From an uncultured Clostridia bacterium (lineage in GTDB: Bacteria; Bacillota; Clostridia; TANB77; CAG-465): a DNA stretch of 61,538 bases. The notes under the pieces are model-generated. The model worked only from the letters and a program-made list of their open reading frames with translations, made no database searches and was not told the DNA's origin. The position numbers and the translations under genes are program-made. Positions within the stretch are counted from its first letter, which is position 1. Every line of letters starts with the position of its first letter. The stretch lies in NCBI GenBank assembly GCA_934130325.1, contig CAKOYA010000006.1, positions 1 to 61,538 on the forward strand, given 5' to 3'. Positions 16,783 through 24,870 of this stretch are shown piece by piece.

Positions 16783-17224
16783 TCATCTATTTTTTTGTTT
16801 TGTTAAAATATCATCTAATGTATGCCAAGCAAGTAAAACGCATTTTACTCTTGCTGGCATATTGGATACACTCTTTAAATACATAGCCTCTTGTAAATCA
16901 ACAAGTTTTTTATCATCTTTTTCTTCTCTTTTAATCATTTTTATAAATAATTCTATAAGTCTTTTTGCCTCTTTAACACTTTTACCTTTTAGTGTATCAA
17001 TCATTATGGAAGTAGAAGCCTGTGAGATAGCACAACCATGTCCGCAAAAACGCCATATCTTCTATTGTGTCACCATTTAGTTTTATTTCTACAGTTATTT
17101 CATCACCACAATTTGGATTATGTCCAAGCATTGAACAAGATGCATCAGGTAATTTTTTCTTATTATATGAATTCATACTATGTTCCATTATAAGTTCATT
17201 ATATATTTCAGTTAAATCTTCCAT
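16783..17224 (-). CDS. sufU: SufU sulfur-relay scaffold, needs a +1 frameshift
   Basis: SufU is the zinc protein that accepts persulfide from SufS. The gene encodes a normal 146-residue SufU only if one base is skipped. Codons 1-60 encode the N-terminal half with the zinc ligand in HNPNCGDEI. Codon 61 is CGG (17042-17044); skipping its C gives ...AFL-GHGCAISQAS, the second zinc-ligand region, then PARVKCVLLAW with the third cysteine. Unshifted translation leaves the family after codon 60 and ends at residue 75. It begins 3 bp after sufS. I interpret it as functional through recoding; an ordinary mutation is the alternative. Confidence 0.85.
17042..17044 (-). other. CGG +1 frameshift site in sufU
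   Basis: Context on the minus strand is TTG-CGG-ACA. Skipping C gives TTG-GGA-CAT, that is Leu-Gly-His, entering the conserved GHGC zinc site. A five-T run next door allows a simple homopolymer error as the alternative at this site only; that would give Cys instead of Leu. Confidence 0.7.
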
Positions 17225-17227
17225 GTT

Positions 17228-18461
17228 TTATCCTTCCTTATTTGTTATATACTTTTTAAATATATCATATACTTTTTTAAGAGCATATACGAGTTTGTCA
17301 ACATCTTCTTTTGTATTATAAAAGTAAAACGAAGCCCTACAAGTTGAATCAATTTTTAAAAATCTCATTAATGGTTGAGCACAATGATTTCCGAGAACGC
17401 ACACAGACACCATTTGAATCTAATATACTTGCTACATCATGTGGATGAACACCCTTAACATTAAATGAAATAACACTAGAGTGATTTTTATAATTTGGTG
17501 ACATATATAATTCTAAAAAGCCTAACTTTTCTAACTCTTCCTTTGCATATGAAAGTATTTCTTTTTCTACTTTCTGAATATTATCATATCCTATTTTTTC
17601 TATATAATCAATAGCAGCTCCAAGTCCAATTACTCCTTCTACATTTTGTGTACCTGCCTCAAATTTATTAGGTAATGGCGCAAAAGTGGTTTCTTGTTCA
17701 TATACGTATTCTATCATATCTCCCCCCATTAAAAATGGAGTCATATCATTTAAAAGATTTTTTTTACCATATAATACTCCTATTCCAAGAGGAGCTAACA
17801 TTTTATGCCCTGAAAATACCAGAAAATCAACATCTAGTTTTTGTACATCAATTCTCATATGTGGTATACTTTGAGATGCATCTACAATAACTATAGCATT
17901 TTTTTTATGTGCTATTTTTATTATTTTTTCTAAATTATTTATGGTGCCAAGTACATTTGATACATGAGTTATACTAACTATTTTAGTTTTATCTGTAATT
18001 TTTTTTTCTATTTCTTCATCTGGTATTTCATATTCATTATTTATATATAAATATTTTAATGTAGCTTCTTTATCCTTTACCACCTTTTGCCAAGGAACCA
18101 AATTTGAGTGATGTTCCATAATTGAAATAACTACTTCATCACCATTTTTTACGTTAGAAAGACCATAAGAGTAAGCTAGTAAATTTAAGCTCTCTGTTGA
18201 ATTTTTAGAGAATATTATTTCTTCGTTATACCTAGCATTAATAAATTTTGCTATCTTCTCTCTAGTTTTTTCATATTCAAATGTGGCATCCTGACTTAAC
18301 GAATATGCACCCCTATGAGGATTAGCATTTTTTGTATTATAAAATTGTTCTATCTTTTCTATAACACACGTTGGTTTTTGAGTAGTTGCACCACTATCTA
18401 AATATGCTATATCAGTATTTTGTAAAAGTGGAAAATCTTTTTTTAATTCATTACTTTCCAT
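17228..18461 (-). CDS. sufS: Cysteine desulfurase SufS, needs a +1 frameshift
   Basis: This PLP enzyme takes sulfur from cysteine. Codons 1-356 cover the fold: DSGATTQKP, STESLNL, SIMEHHSN, VDASQSIPH and the PLP lysine in FSGHKMLAPLG. Codon 357 is CGG (17391-17393). Skipping C yields CVRS-GNHCAQPLMR, the loop bearing the catalytic cysteine, and a 410-residue protein of normal size. Without the shift, translation gives SRKSLCSTINEIFKN and stops, losing the catalytic Cys. It lies 26 bp after sufD and 3 bp before sufU. Confidence 0.88.
17391..17393 (-). other. CGG +1 frameshift site in sufS
   Basis: Context TCT-CGG-AAA; skipping C gives TCT-GGA-AAT-CAT-TGT (Ser-Gly-Asn-His-Cys), three residues before the catalytic cysteine. 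No homopolymer is involved. Confidence 0.8.
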
Positions 18462-18487
18462 GTAAAACTTCCTCCTTTTTTACATTA

Positions 18488-19555
18488 TCACTCATCAAGT
18501 TTTTTATTTATGATCTCTAATATTTCTTCTCTTAAACTATTACTCTTTATATTACTTATTAATTGATTAAATTTTGCATAAGCTATAAGTTTTAAAGCCT
18601 CTTTAACACTAAATCCTCTACTCATCATATAAAATAATTCCTTTTCATCAACCTTACCTGCACTACTTGAATGATTTCCTTCCACATCTTCTTCTGTGCA
18701 AAGTAACATTGGTAGAGATATAGCTTTAGCTTTATCAGATAATAGCAAACAAGATTCGCTTTCATTTCCAACAGCTTTTTTAGCACCCTTTTTAAAATCA
18801 ATAGTACCTTTAAAATGTTTTTTACTTGAATCTTTTAAAACGCCTTCTACTTTTATATCTACATTTGAATTTTCACCTTTTAAATCTGCAATATAATTTA
18901 AATCTAGCACTTGAGCACCACTACCAAGATACATGGTTTTTATATCATTACTTGAATTATTTCCAATAAGTTCAGAGTAATAATTTGTTACACTAGTTTT
19001 TCCACCAAAATCCACAATCATATAATTAAGTTTTGAATTTTCATATAATTCATTATCAATAGTTATAAAGTTTGAAACATTTCTATCTAATTTATTTATC
19101 AAAATAATTTCTATATTAGAATTTAAACCTGCAACTACTTTCAAAAGTAAATTACTATATCCAACTATATCTTCATTACTCTCTAATTTGATTACTATAG
19201 TTGCTTTTGTATTTTCATCTGCATTTATCTGTATATTTGATATAAGATTGGGATTTAATAGGTCAAGTAAATAATTAACTTGTATTTTACTCTCATTAAT
19301 GGATTTTATTCTTAAATTAATCCTACTATTTGAGTTATTTTTAGCCTCATTTATAAAATCTTTAGATACTCCATACCTTACGCTATAGTCAGTATTAATA
19401 TCAGTTATGCTTACATCTTTGGAATCACAAATTATACTAACATTTTTAAATTCACTAATATTTGTAGGCATATTTATACTATTAAGTTTTATGTTATTAA
19501 TATTAAATCCCTGTGTTGTTTTTAATGGAGTTTCATTAAGTACAATTTCTTTCAT
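18488..19555 (-). CDS. sufD: Fe-S assembly protein SufD
   Basis: SufD pairs with SufB and SufC in the SufBC2D scaffold. The 355-residue protein has a divergent N-terminus and the SufB/D beta-helix core, ending with LCTEEDVEGNHSSSAGKVDE and FYMMSRGFSVKEALKLI, the conserved C-terminal signature including the His used at the SufB-SufD interface. Its ATG overlaps the sufB stop (TAATG). Confidence 0.93.
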   Translation of the reverse strand: MKEIVLNETPLKTTQGFNINNIKLNSINMPTNISEFKNVSIICDSKDVSITDINTDYSVRYGVSKDFINEAKNNSNSRINLRIKSINESKIQVNYLLDLLNPNLISNIQINADENTKATIVIKLESNEDIVGYSNLLLKVVAGLNSNIEIILINKLDRNVSNFITIDNELYENSKLNYMIVDFGGKTSVTNYYSELIGNNSSNDIKTMYLGSGAQVLDLNYIADLKGENSNVDIKVEGVLKDSSKKHFKGTIDFKKGAKKAVGNESESCLLLSDKAKAISLPMLLCTEEDVEGNHSSSAGKVDEKELFYMMSRGFSVKEALKLIAYAKFNQLISNIKSNSLREEILEIINKKLDE

Positions 19556-20955
19556 TAACCAATACTCCCTTCTAGTTCTAAATTAATTAAATTATTCATT
19601 TCTGCAGCATATTCTACAGGAAGTTCCTTTGATATTGGATAAGCAAATCCTCTTACTATCATGGCTTTTGCATCCTCTTGTGATATTCCTCTACTCATTA
19701 AATAAAATATAGTTTTATCGCTAATCTTCCCAATCTTTGCTTCATGAGAGAATATGACATCATCATTTTGAATATCGTTTACAGGAATTGTATCAGATCT
19801 TGATATATCATCAAGCATTAACGATTCGCAAGATACAGATGACTTAGAATTTTTAGCATTTTCATTAATTCTTACAAGTGATCTATATGTACATGTTCCA
19901 CCATCTTTAGAAAGCGATTTAGCATTTACAATACTTGAAGTATTTCTGGCATTATGTATTACTTTAAATCCATTATCCAAATTTTGACCTTTTCCAGCAA
20001 AAGAAATACCTGTAAATTCTGTAGTTGAATTTTCGCCATTTAATATACTCATAGGATAAAGCATGGATATTTTAGAACCAAAAGATCCTGATACCCATTC
20101 CATTTTTCCATTTTCCTCAACAATAGCTTTTTTAGTATTCAAATTAAGCATATTTTTAGACCAATTTTCTATAGTAGAATATCTAAGATATGCATTCTTT
20201 TTAACATATAATTCAACACATCCAGCATGTAAATTAACCTTGTTATATTTTGGTGCAGAACATCCTTCAATAAAATGTAAAGATGCACCTTCATCAACTA
20301 TAATTAATGTATGTTCAAATTGTCCAGATTCTGGTGAATTCAACCTAAAATATGATTGTAACGGAATATCTACTTTTACTCCCTTTGGTACATAAACAAA
20401 AGAACCACCAGACCAAACAGCTCCATGTAGTGCAACAAATTTATGGTCATTTACAGGGACACACTTCATAAAATATTTTCTGACAAGTTTAGGATACTCT
20501 CTTACAGCTGTTTCCATATCAGTATATACTACCCCCTGCTTTATAAGATCATCTTTTATACTGTGATAAACTACTTCAGAATCATATTGAGCACCAACAC
20601 CTGCTAAAGAAGTTTTTTCTGCCTCTGGTATGCCAAGCTTATCAAATGTTTCTTTTATATCTTCTGGAACATCATCCCAAGATGAATTAAGTACAGTTTT
20701 AGGTCTAACATAAGTTGCTATTTCTTCCATATTAAGCTCAGATAAATCCGGCCCCCAAACTGGAAGCTCTAAACTATTATATACCTCTAAGGCTTTTAAT
20801 CTAAACTCCCTCATCCAATCAGGATCGCCTTTTTGTTTAGAAATCTCTTCTATTATTTCCGTATTTAACCCTTTTTTTATCTTAAAATCAAACTCATCTT
20901 TATTTTTTATATCATATATATTCCTATTAATATCATTAACTTTTGTTTTTCCCAT
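19555..20955 (-). CDS. sufB: Fe-S assembly protein SufB
   Basis: SufB is the cluster-building subunit of SufBC2D. The 466-residue protein shows GVGAQYDSEVVYH, FVYVPKGVKV, HFIEGCSAP, the beta-helix repeats, SCESLMLDDISRSDT, SHEAKIGKIS and FYLMSRGISQEDAK, all family signatures, in an unbroken frame. It starts 2 bp after sufC. Confidence 0.97.
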   Translation of the reverse strand: MGKTKVNDINRNIYDIKNKDEFDFKIKKGLNTEIIEEISKQKGDPDWMREFRLKALEVYNSLELPVWGPDLSELNMEEIATYVRPKTVLNSSWDDVPEDIKETFDKLGIPEAEKTSLAGVGAQYDSEVVYHSIKDDLIKQGVVYTDMETAVREYPKLVRKYFMKCVPVNDHKFVALHGAVWSGGSFVYVPKGVKVDIPLQSYFRLNSPESGQFEHTLIIVDEGASLHFIEGCSAPKYNKVNLHAGCVELYVKKNAYLRYSTIENWSKNMLNLNTKKAIVEENGKMEWVSGSFGSKISMLYPMSILNGENSTTEFTGISFAGKGQNLDNGFKVIHNARNTSSIVNAKSLSKDGGTCTYRSLVRINENAKNSKSSVSCESLMLDDISRSDTIPVNDIQNDDVIFSHEAKIGKISDKTIFYLMSRGISQEDAKAMIVRGFAYPISKELPVEYAAEMNNLINLELEGSIG

Positions 20956-20957
20956 AA

Positions 20958-21705
20958 CTATTCCTCTTTTTTATACTTTGCGTAACCTTCTTCTTCGATT
21001 TGACGTGCTAAACTTGCATCACCTGTTTTTACTATTTTACCATCTACTAAAATATGAACAAAATCTGGTTTTAAACTATGCAATATTTTTGTATTATGTG
21101 TAATTATTAAAACTGCATTTTCTTCTGTTTTGTATAACTCAATTCCTTTTGATACTGTTTTTATTGCATCTACATCAAGTCCAGAATCTGTTTCATCTAG
21201 TATTGCAAGTTTAGGATTTAACACTAACATTTGTAGTATTTCATTCTTTTTCTTCTCACCGCCTGAAAAACCTACATTTAAACTCCTATTTAAATTTTTA
21301 GTATTTATTTTTAATTTACTTGCATAACGCATAAGTTCTAACCTAAACTCGGATGGATTTATTTTTTTATCTTCTATTTTACTTTTAGCATATCTTAAAA
21401 AATTTGTAACTGTTATACCTGGTATTTCCTCTGGTAATTGAAAGGACATAAAAATGCCCTTTTTAGCAATTATATCGGGACTTAAATTTGTTATATCCTC
21501 ACCATCAAATACGATACTTCCTTTTATTTTTTTATATATAGGATTATTTAAAATAGCATTTGCTGTAGTAGTTTTTCCGTGAACCATTAGGTCCCATTAT
21601 TACATGAATTTGACCTCTTTCAATATTTAGATTTATTCCTTTTAGAATTTCTTTGCTTTTTGCATTTACATACAAATCATTTATTTCTAATAATTTTTTA
21701 CCCAT
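20958..21705 (-). CDS. sufC: SufC ATPase, needs a +1 frameshift inside Walker A
   Basis: SufC is the ABC-type ATPase of SufBC2D. Codons 1-42 encode MGKKLLEINDLYV to IMGPNGS. Codon 43 is CGG (21577-21579); skipping C continues GKTTTANAIL, completing Walker A. The rest has FQLPEEIPG (Q-loop), LNVGFSGGEKKKNE (signature), LAILDETDSGLDVDA (Walker B) and ITHNTKIL (switch His); the recoded protein has 248 residues. Unshifted translation ends after about 13 more residues. The start is the ATG at 21705, after AAGGAGT; it overlaps the regulator gene by 8 bp. Confidence 0.88.
21577..21579 (-). other. CGG +1 frameshift site in sufC
   Basis: Context TCA-CGG-AAA; skipping C gives TCA-GGA-AAA-ACT (Ser-Gly-Lys-Thr). 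The same motif is coded TCA-GGA-AAG in ftsK without any extra base, a useful internal control. Confidence 0.8.
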
Positions 21706-22162
21706 TAATTTCACTACTCCTTTTTTTATTTCTTTTTGCACAATTCCTACACTTTTCATTATTTATATTATAATTACAATTAAGACTATCTAAACCTAAA
21801 ACTTCATGTACATATTTTGCTAGCTGATTTATTGTGCTATCTTCCAATGTAAGTTTTATTTTTTCTGCTTCTTTTTCTGCCTCTAATTTAGCAAGTCCAA
21901 GTACTTCCCTAAAAAATAAATAAACTATATCATATGCTTCTAATATCTTTTTAGCTAAATTTTCTCCCTCTAAAGTTAATTCTATTTTACCATAACTTTC
22001 ATATTTTACAAAATTATTTTCTTTCAGATTATTCAAAGCCTTATTTACACTTGGTTTAGTACAATTCATCTTTTTTGCTATATCTGTTACTCTAACGTTG
22101 CCATTTTGCTTATTTAAAATGTACATCGTTTTTAAATATTCTTCATGTGATTTTGAAATCAT
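21698..22162 (-). CDS. DtxR/MntR-like regulator of the SUF operon
   Basis: About 154 residues. The N-terminal winged helix (SHEEYLKTMYIL, VRVTDIAKKMNC, KPSVNKALNNL) and a dimerisation domain are of the DtxR/MntR family. The C-terminus carries C-N-Y-N-I-N-N-E-K-C-R-N-C, a cysteine cluster unusual for DtxR and possibly a metal or Fe-S sensor. I start at the ATG at 22162, well spaced from GGGGAG; an ATG at 22198 would overlap the operator. It is the first gene of the operon, hence likely autoregulated with sufCBDSU. Confidence 0.88.
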   Translation of the reverse strand: MISKSHEEYLKTMYILNKQNGNVRVTDIAKKMNCTKPSVNKALNNLKENNFVKYESYGKIELTLEGENLAKKILEAYDIVYLFFREVLGLAKLEAEKEAEKIKLTLEDSTINQLAKYVHEVLGLDSLNCNYNINNEKCRNCAKRNKKRSSEING

Positions 22163-22180
22163 AAAAAACTCTCCCCTTTT

Positions 22181-22196
22181 GTTAGTCTTAGTTAAC
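22181..22196. promoter_or_regulatory. Putative operator of the SUF operon
   Basis: GTTAACTAAGACTAAC is an imperfect dyad (GTTA..TAAC) abutting the -10 box at the expected transcription start. Its TTA/TAA half-sites suit a DtxR-type repressor. Binding by the operon's own first gene product is inferred. Confidence 0.5.
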
Positions 22197-22225
22197 ATTA
22201 TAATATTTATTCATTTGTTTGTCAA
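22197..22225 (-). promoter_or_regulatory. Consensus promoter of the SUF operon
   Basis: TTGACA (22220-22225), 17 bp, TATAAT (22197-22202) on the minus strand: a perfect sigma-A promoter, which implies that control comes from repression. Confidence 0.9.
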
Positions 22226-22290
22226 GGTTAACAAAAAAATAAAGTAGTAACTTTATAGTTAATACTATATACTTACTACTTTTATTTTTA

Positions 22291-23097
22291 TTAGAATAAC
22301 TTTAAAATCATTTCATACCGCTCTTTAAGTTCTAACTCATATTTATCAATATAGAATTTTTCTTGTGCATTTTGCGTATCGACAGTAGAGCCATCCTTAA
22401 ATATAACGTTTCCCTTAGGTGTTAAAGGAATGTATTTATCAATATAATTTCTGTTTAGTACACTTGCAATAGACCTCATACAATTATCTACAATTTCATG
22501 TAAAACAATATTTTTTTCTGAAACAATAGAAGCACTTTTATATTTTTCTAAAAGCTCCTCTATTATAATGGGTGGTTGAAAGTATATATCAACAGTGCTA
22601 CCGTCTGGAATATAAGTATCAAGATTTAAATTTTTCTGTGAAACATTAATTCCAACAGGTATTAGACATGGTAGTACATCATATTTAAATACTGAGTTAA
22701 TTAGAATTCTTGCTGCTCCTGTTCTACCTTTATATATATTGTTTGACGGTTCAATGTATGCACCTTCAGGAAATATCACTACATTAAAATTATTTGATAT
22801 TAATCTCGAAGCGTACTCTATACATAACCTTGCATATTCCCGTCCTCCATGAGCCTCTATTGGCATTGATACTAACAAATTCTCTACTACTTCTTTTCTT
22901 GGGTACACATTTTTATAAATAAGTCTTGGTGATATTAAACTAACAGAATTATCTGATAAAACTGACGGTAAATAAAATATGTCCATAAGACAGGTATGAT
23001 TTGCACAAAAAATGCATGGTACATTATGTGGAATATTATTAACTCCGTGAGTTTTTATTAACGTCCGCTTACGCAACTCCTTAAATTTTTCATTCAT
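22291..23097 (-). CDS. PlsC-like 1-acyl-glycerol-3-phosphate acyltransferase
   Basis: A 268-residue acyltransferase of the LPLAT/PlsC family, probably acylating lysophosphatidate. Motif I is NHTCLMD (HX4D), motif III FPEGAY, followed by TGAARILI and LPCLIPVGI. Its start overlaps the SGNH hydrolase by 8 bp. It contains three in-frame CGG codons (23065, 22840, 22318) that must be read as sense; at the first two a +1 shift stops at once or soon, at the last it would only change the final residues. This contrasts with CGG in the neighbouring hydrolase. Confidence 0.85.
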   Translation of the reverse strand: MNEKFKELRKRTLIKTHGVNNIPHNVPCIFCANHTCLMDIFYLPSVLSDNSVSLISPRLIYKNVYPRKEVVENLLVSMPIEAHGGREYARLCIEYASRLISNNFNVVIFPEGAYIEPSNNIYKGRTGAARILINSVFKYDVLPCLIPVGINVSQKNLNLDTYIPDGSTVDIYFQPPIIIEELLEKYKSASIVSEKNIVLHEIVDNCMRSIASVLNRNYIDKYIPLTPKGNVIFKDGSTVDTQNAQEKFYIDKYELELKERYEMILKLF

Positions 23098-23723
23098 GAT
23101 TTAAAACCTCCTCTAAACTATTTGCAAGTAATTCATGACCTTCATAATTTAAATGTATACCATCTTTAAACAAAGGCATATTTTCAAATGATAATACCTT
23201 TACTCCTTTTATATTAGTTCTAAAAATGCTTATTAATTTTTGTCTTTCTTTTTCTTTATCTAAATTAAATATGACATTTGCACCTTTTACATAATCAAAA
23301 TTTATTGGTAAAATATATATATATTCAGGCATTTTTTCATGAGCAAAATACTTTTTTCTATCATCTAAATCTGCATACATTTCTTCTATTTTTTCTTTAT
23401 ACCAGATTAAATCTTCTACTATTTCATCAGCATTTCTATTATATTTAAGCTGTAAATCATTAGTTCCTAAAGATATAATTATTTTATCTACCGGAGCTTG
23501 ACTCCTAAATATAGAAACAAAGGTATCTTTACCGATTTTTATATTTTTTTATTTGCTCACAAGATCCTGCCAGCCTACCTGGTAACCCTTCAACTATTAA
23601 TTTAACATTCCTTAATCTTTTTTGCAAAATATTTGGCCATTGTTTTTCATCTGGTATACGTTTTCCTTCTATAAAGTTATCTCCCCAAGTATTTGAATCT
23701 CCATATATTAAAATTTTTTCCAT
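23090..23723 (-). CDS. SGNH/GDSL-type hydrolase, needs a +1 frameshift
   Basis: Codons 1-63 carry the nucleophile block ILIYGDSNTWGDN (GDS) and GLPGRLAGSCEQ. Codon 64 is CGG (23532-23534) followed by TAA. Skipping C gives KN-GKDTFVSIF, then SLGTNDLQ (GxND block) and DGIHLNYEGHELL (D-x-x-H catalytic block), a complete 210-residue arylesterase-like enzyme. The start is the ATG at 23723 after GGGGGA. It is coupled to the acyltransferase by an 8-bp overlap, so a lipid-related role is plausible. Confidence 0.82.
23532..23534 (-). other. CGG-TAA +1 frameshift site in the SGNH hydrolase
   Basis: Context AAT-CGG-TAA; skipping C gives AAT-GGT-AAA (Asn-Gly-Lys). In the zero frame a stop follows CGG immediately, as in uvrB. 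Confidence 0.78.
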
Positions 23724-23813
23724 ATAAATCCCCCTAAAAATCATTAGATCACTCACAACAAAAAAAACTAAACATAGAATATCATATAACTATATTAATG
23801 TCAACTTATAATT

Positions 23814-23846
23814 AAAAAGTGAAGTAACAAAATTTACTCCACTTTC
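23814..23846 (-). terminator. Terminator after lexA
   Basis: AAAGTGGAGTAA pairs with TTACTTCACTTT, followed by TTTAATTAT, on the minus strand. Confidence 0.75.
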
Positions 23847-23856
23847 TAAAACAAAA

Positions 23857-24465
23857 CTATATCTTTCTAAATAGTCCTATTACTTTTCCAATTATTTGTA
23901 CATTTCTTACTATTATAGGATCCATTGCATCATTTTCCGGTTGCAATCTAACGTGATCCTTTTCTTTATAAAAAGTTTTTACAGTTGCGCTATCATCTAT
24001 TAAAGCTACAACAATCTGTCCGTTTCTTGCTGTATTTTGTTTAGATACAATAATATAATCACCATCATTAATACCTGCATTAATCATGCTCTCACCCTGC
24101 ACTTTTAAAATAAAATTGTCATTTTTTAATGAATCTTTATTAAAAAAGCTTTCTCCAATTGAAAAATAATCTTCAATATTTTCTTGGGCAAGTATTGGCT
24201 CTCCAGCTGCTACTTTTCCAACAATTGGCAATGGTATTGTTGATTCAGCACCAACTATTTTAATAGCCCTAGTTTTCAAGTCATCCTTAGAGATATATCC
24301 TTTTTCTGAAAGTCTAGAAATATATTGGTGTGCTGAAGAAGTAGACTTAAATCCAAGAGCGGCGCAAATTTCTCTTACAGAAGGTGGGTATCCAGTATCT
24401 TTAATCTTTTCCTTTATATAATTAAAAACTCTTTCTTCTTGAACATTTAATGATGTATTACTCAT
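23857..24465 (-). CDS. lexA: SOS repressor LexA
   Basis: LexA represses DNA-damage genes and self-cleaves with RecA. The 202 residues comprise a winged helix (YPPSVREICAALGF, SSAHQYISRL), the cleavage site Ala87-Gly88 in GKVAAGEP, and the S24 dyad Ser126 (QGESM) and Lys163 (VKTFYKE). It is single-cistron, behind its own promoter and LexA box. Confidence 0.97.
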   Translation of the reverse strand: MSNTSLNVQEERVFNYIKEKIKDTGYPPSVREICAALGFKSTSSAHQYISRLSEKGYISKDDLKTRAIKIVGAESTIPLPIVGKVAAGEPILAQENIEDYFSIGESFFNKDSLKNDNFILKVQGESMINAGINDGDYIIVSKQNTARNGQIVVALIDDSATVKTFYKEKDHVRLQPENDAMDPIIVRNVQIIGKVIGLFRKI

Positions 24466-24496
24466 AACAATTCCTCCAAACTAATACTTCAGTGAA

Positions 24497-24536
24497 ATTA
24501 TATCATATACAAAAATCAATGTCAAACAAAAGTTCA
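24497..24536 (-). promoter_or_regulatory. lexA promoter with overlapping LexA box
   Basis: TTGACA (24520-24525), 17 bp, TATAAT (24497-24502). TGAACTTTTGTTTG (24523-24536) fits the Gram-positive SOS box CGAACRNRYGTTYG at most positions and overlaps the -35, which implies autorepression. Confidence 0.82.
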
Positions 24537-24552
24537 TATTTTGTAATAAAAT

Positions 24553-24585
24553 AAAAAGGCTCAGTAATTATACTAAACCTCTTTA
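24553..24585 (-). terminator. Terminator upstream of lexA
   Basis: AGGTTTAGTA pairs (with G-U) to TACTGAGCCT, followed by TTTTTATTTTATT on the minus strand. It ends whatever transcript comes from the rdgB side. Confidence 0.65.
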
Positions 24586-24602
24586 TTCATTACTTATAAT
24601 TA

Positions 24603-24787
24603 TTACCAAACAATTAAGCTATTTGATTTTTCTGATTTCCGTCTAAATGATCCCAATACCTCTGTCTCATATGTACATCTAGTATCATTATATAGAACTT
24701 TAATGTTAAGTTCATTTAAACGATTTAATACTATGTCTTTTATATTAATATGAGTTTTTTTCCATTTAACGTATAGCAATACTTCAT
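24603..24787 (-). pseudogene. Possible small degraded gene between rdgB and lexA
   Basis: After AAAGGATGA an ATG at 24787 opens MKYCYTLNGKK; at a run of seven A the frame must slip by -1 to continue as THINIKDIVLNRLNEL to GSFR. Then comes a CGG (24639-24641): read as sense it ends RKSEKSNSLIVW, shifted +1 it ends GNQKNQIA. I do not recognise the product. It may be a decayed gene or a very small recoded one. Confidence 0.3.
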
Positions 24788-24870
24788 AATATAATTCATC
24801 CTTTCATTAATTATAACTTTAATTTATTAATAGCCTACCAAAAATATTATACCATGCCTAAAATATTATG

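Noticed and set aside
23041..23050. Another TCACGG in the acyltransferase as a shift site
   Set aside because: It lies in the frame ACT-CAC-GGA, so no CGG codon is present and the protein is intact.
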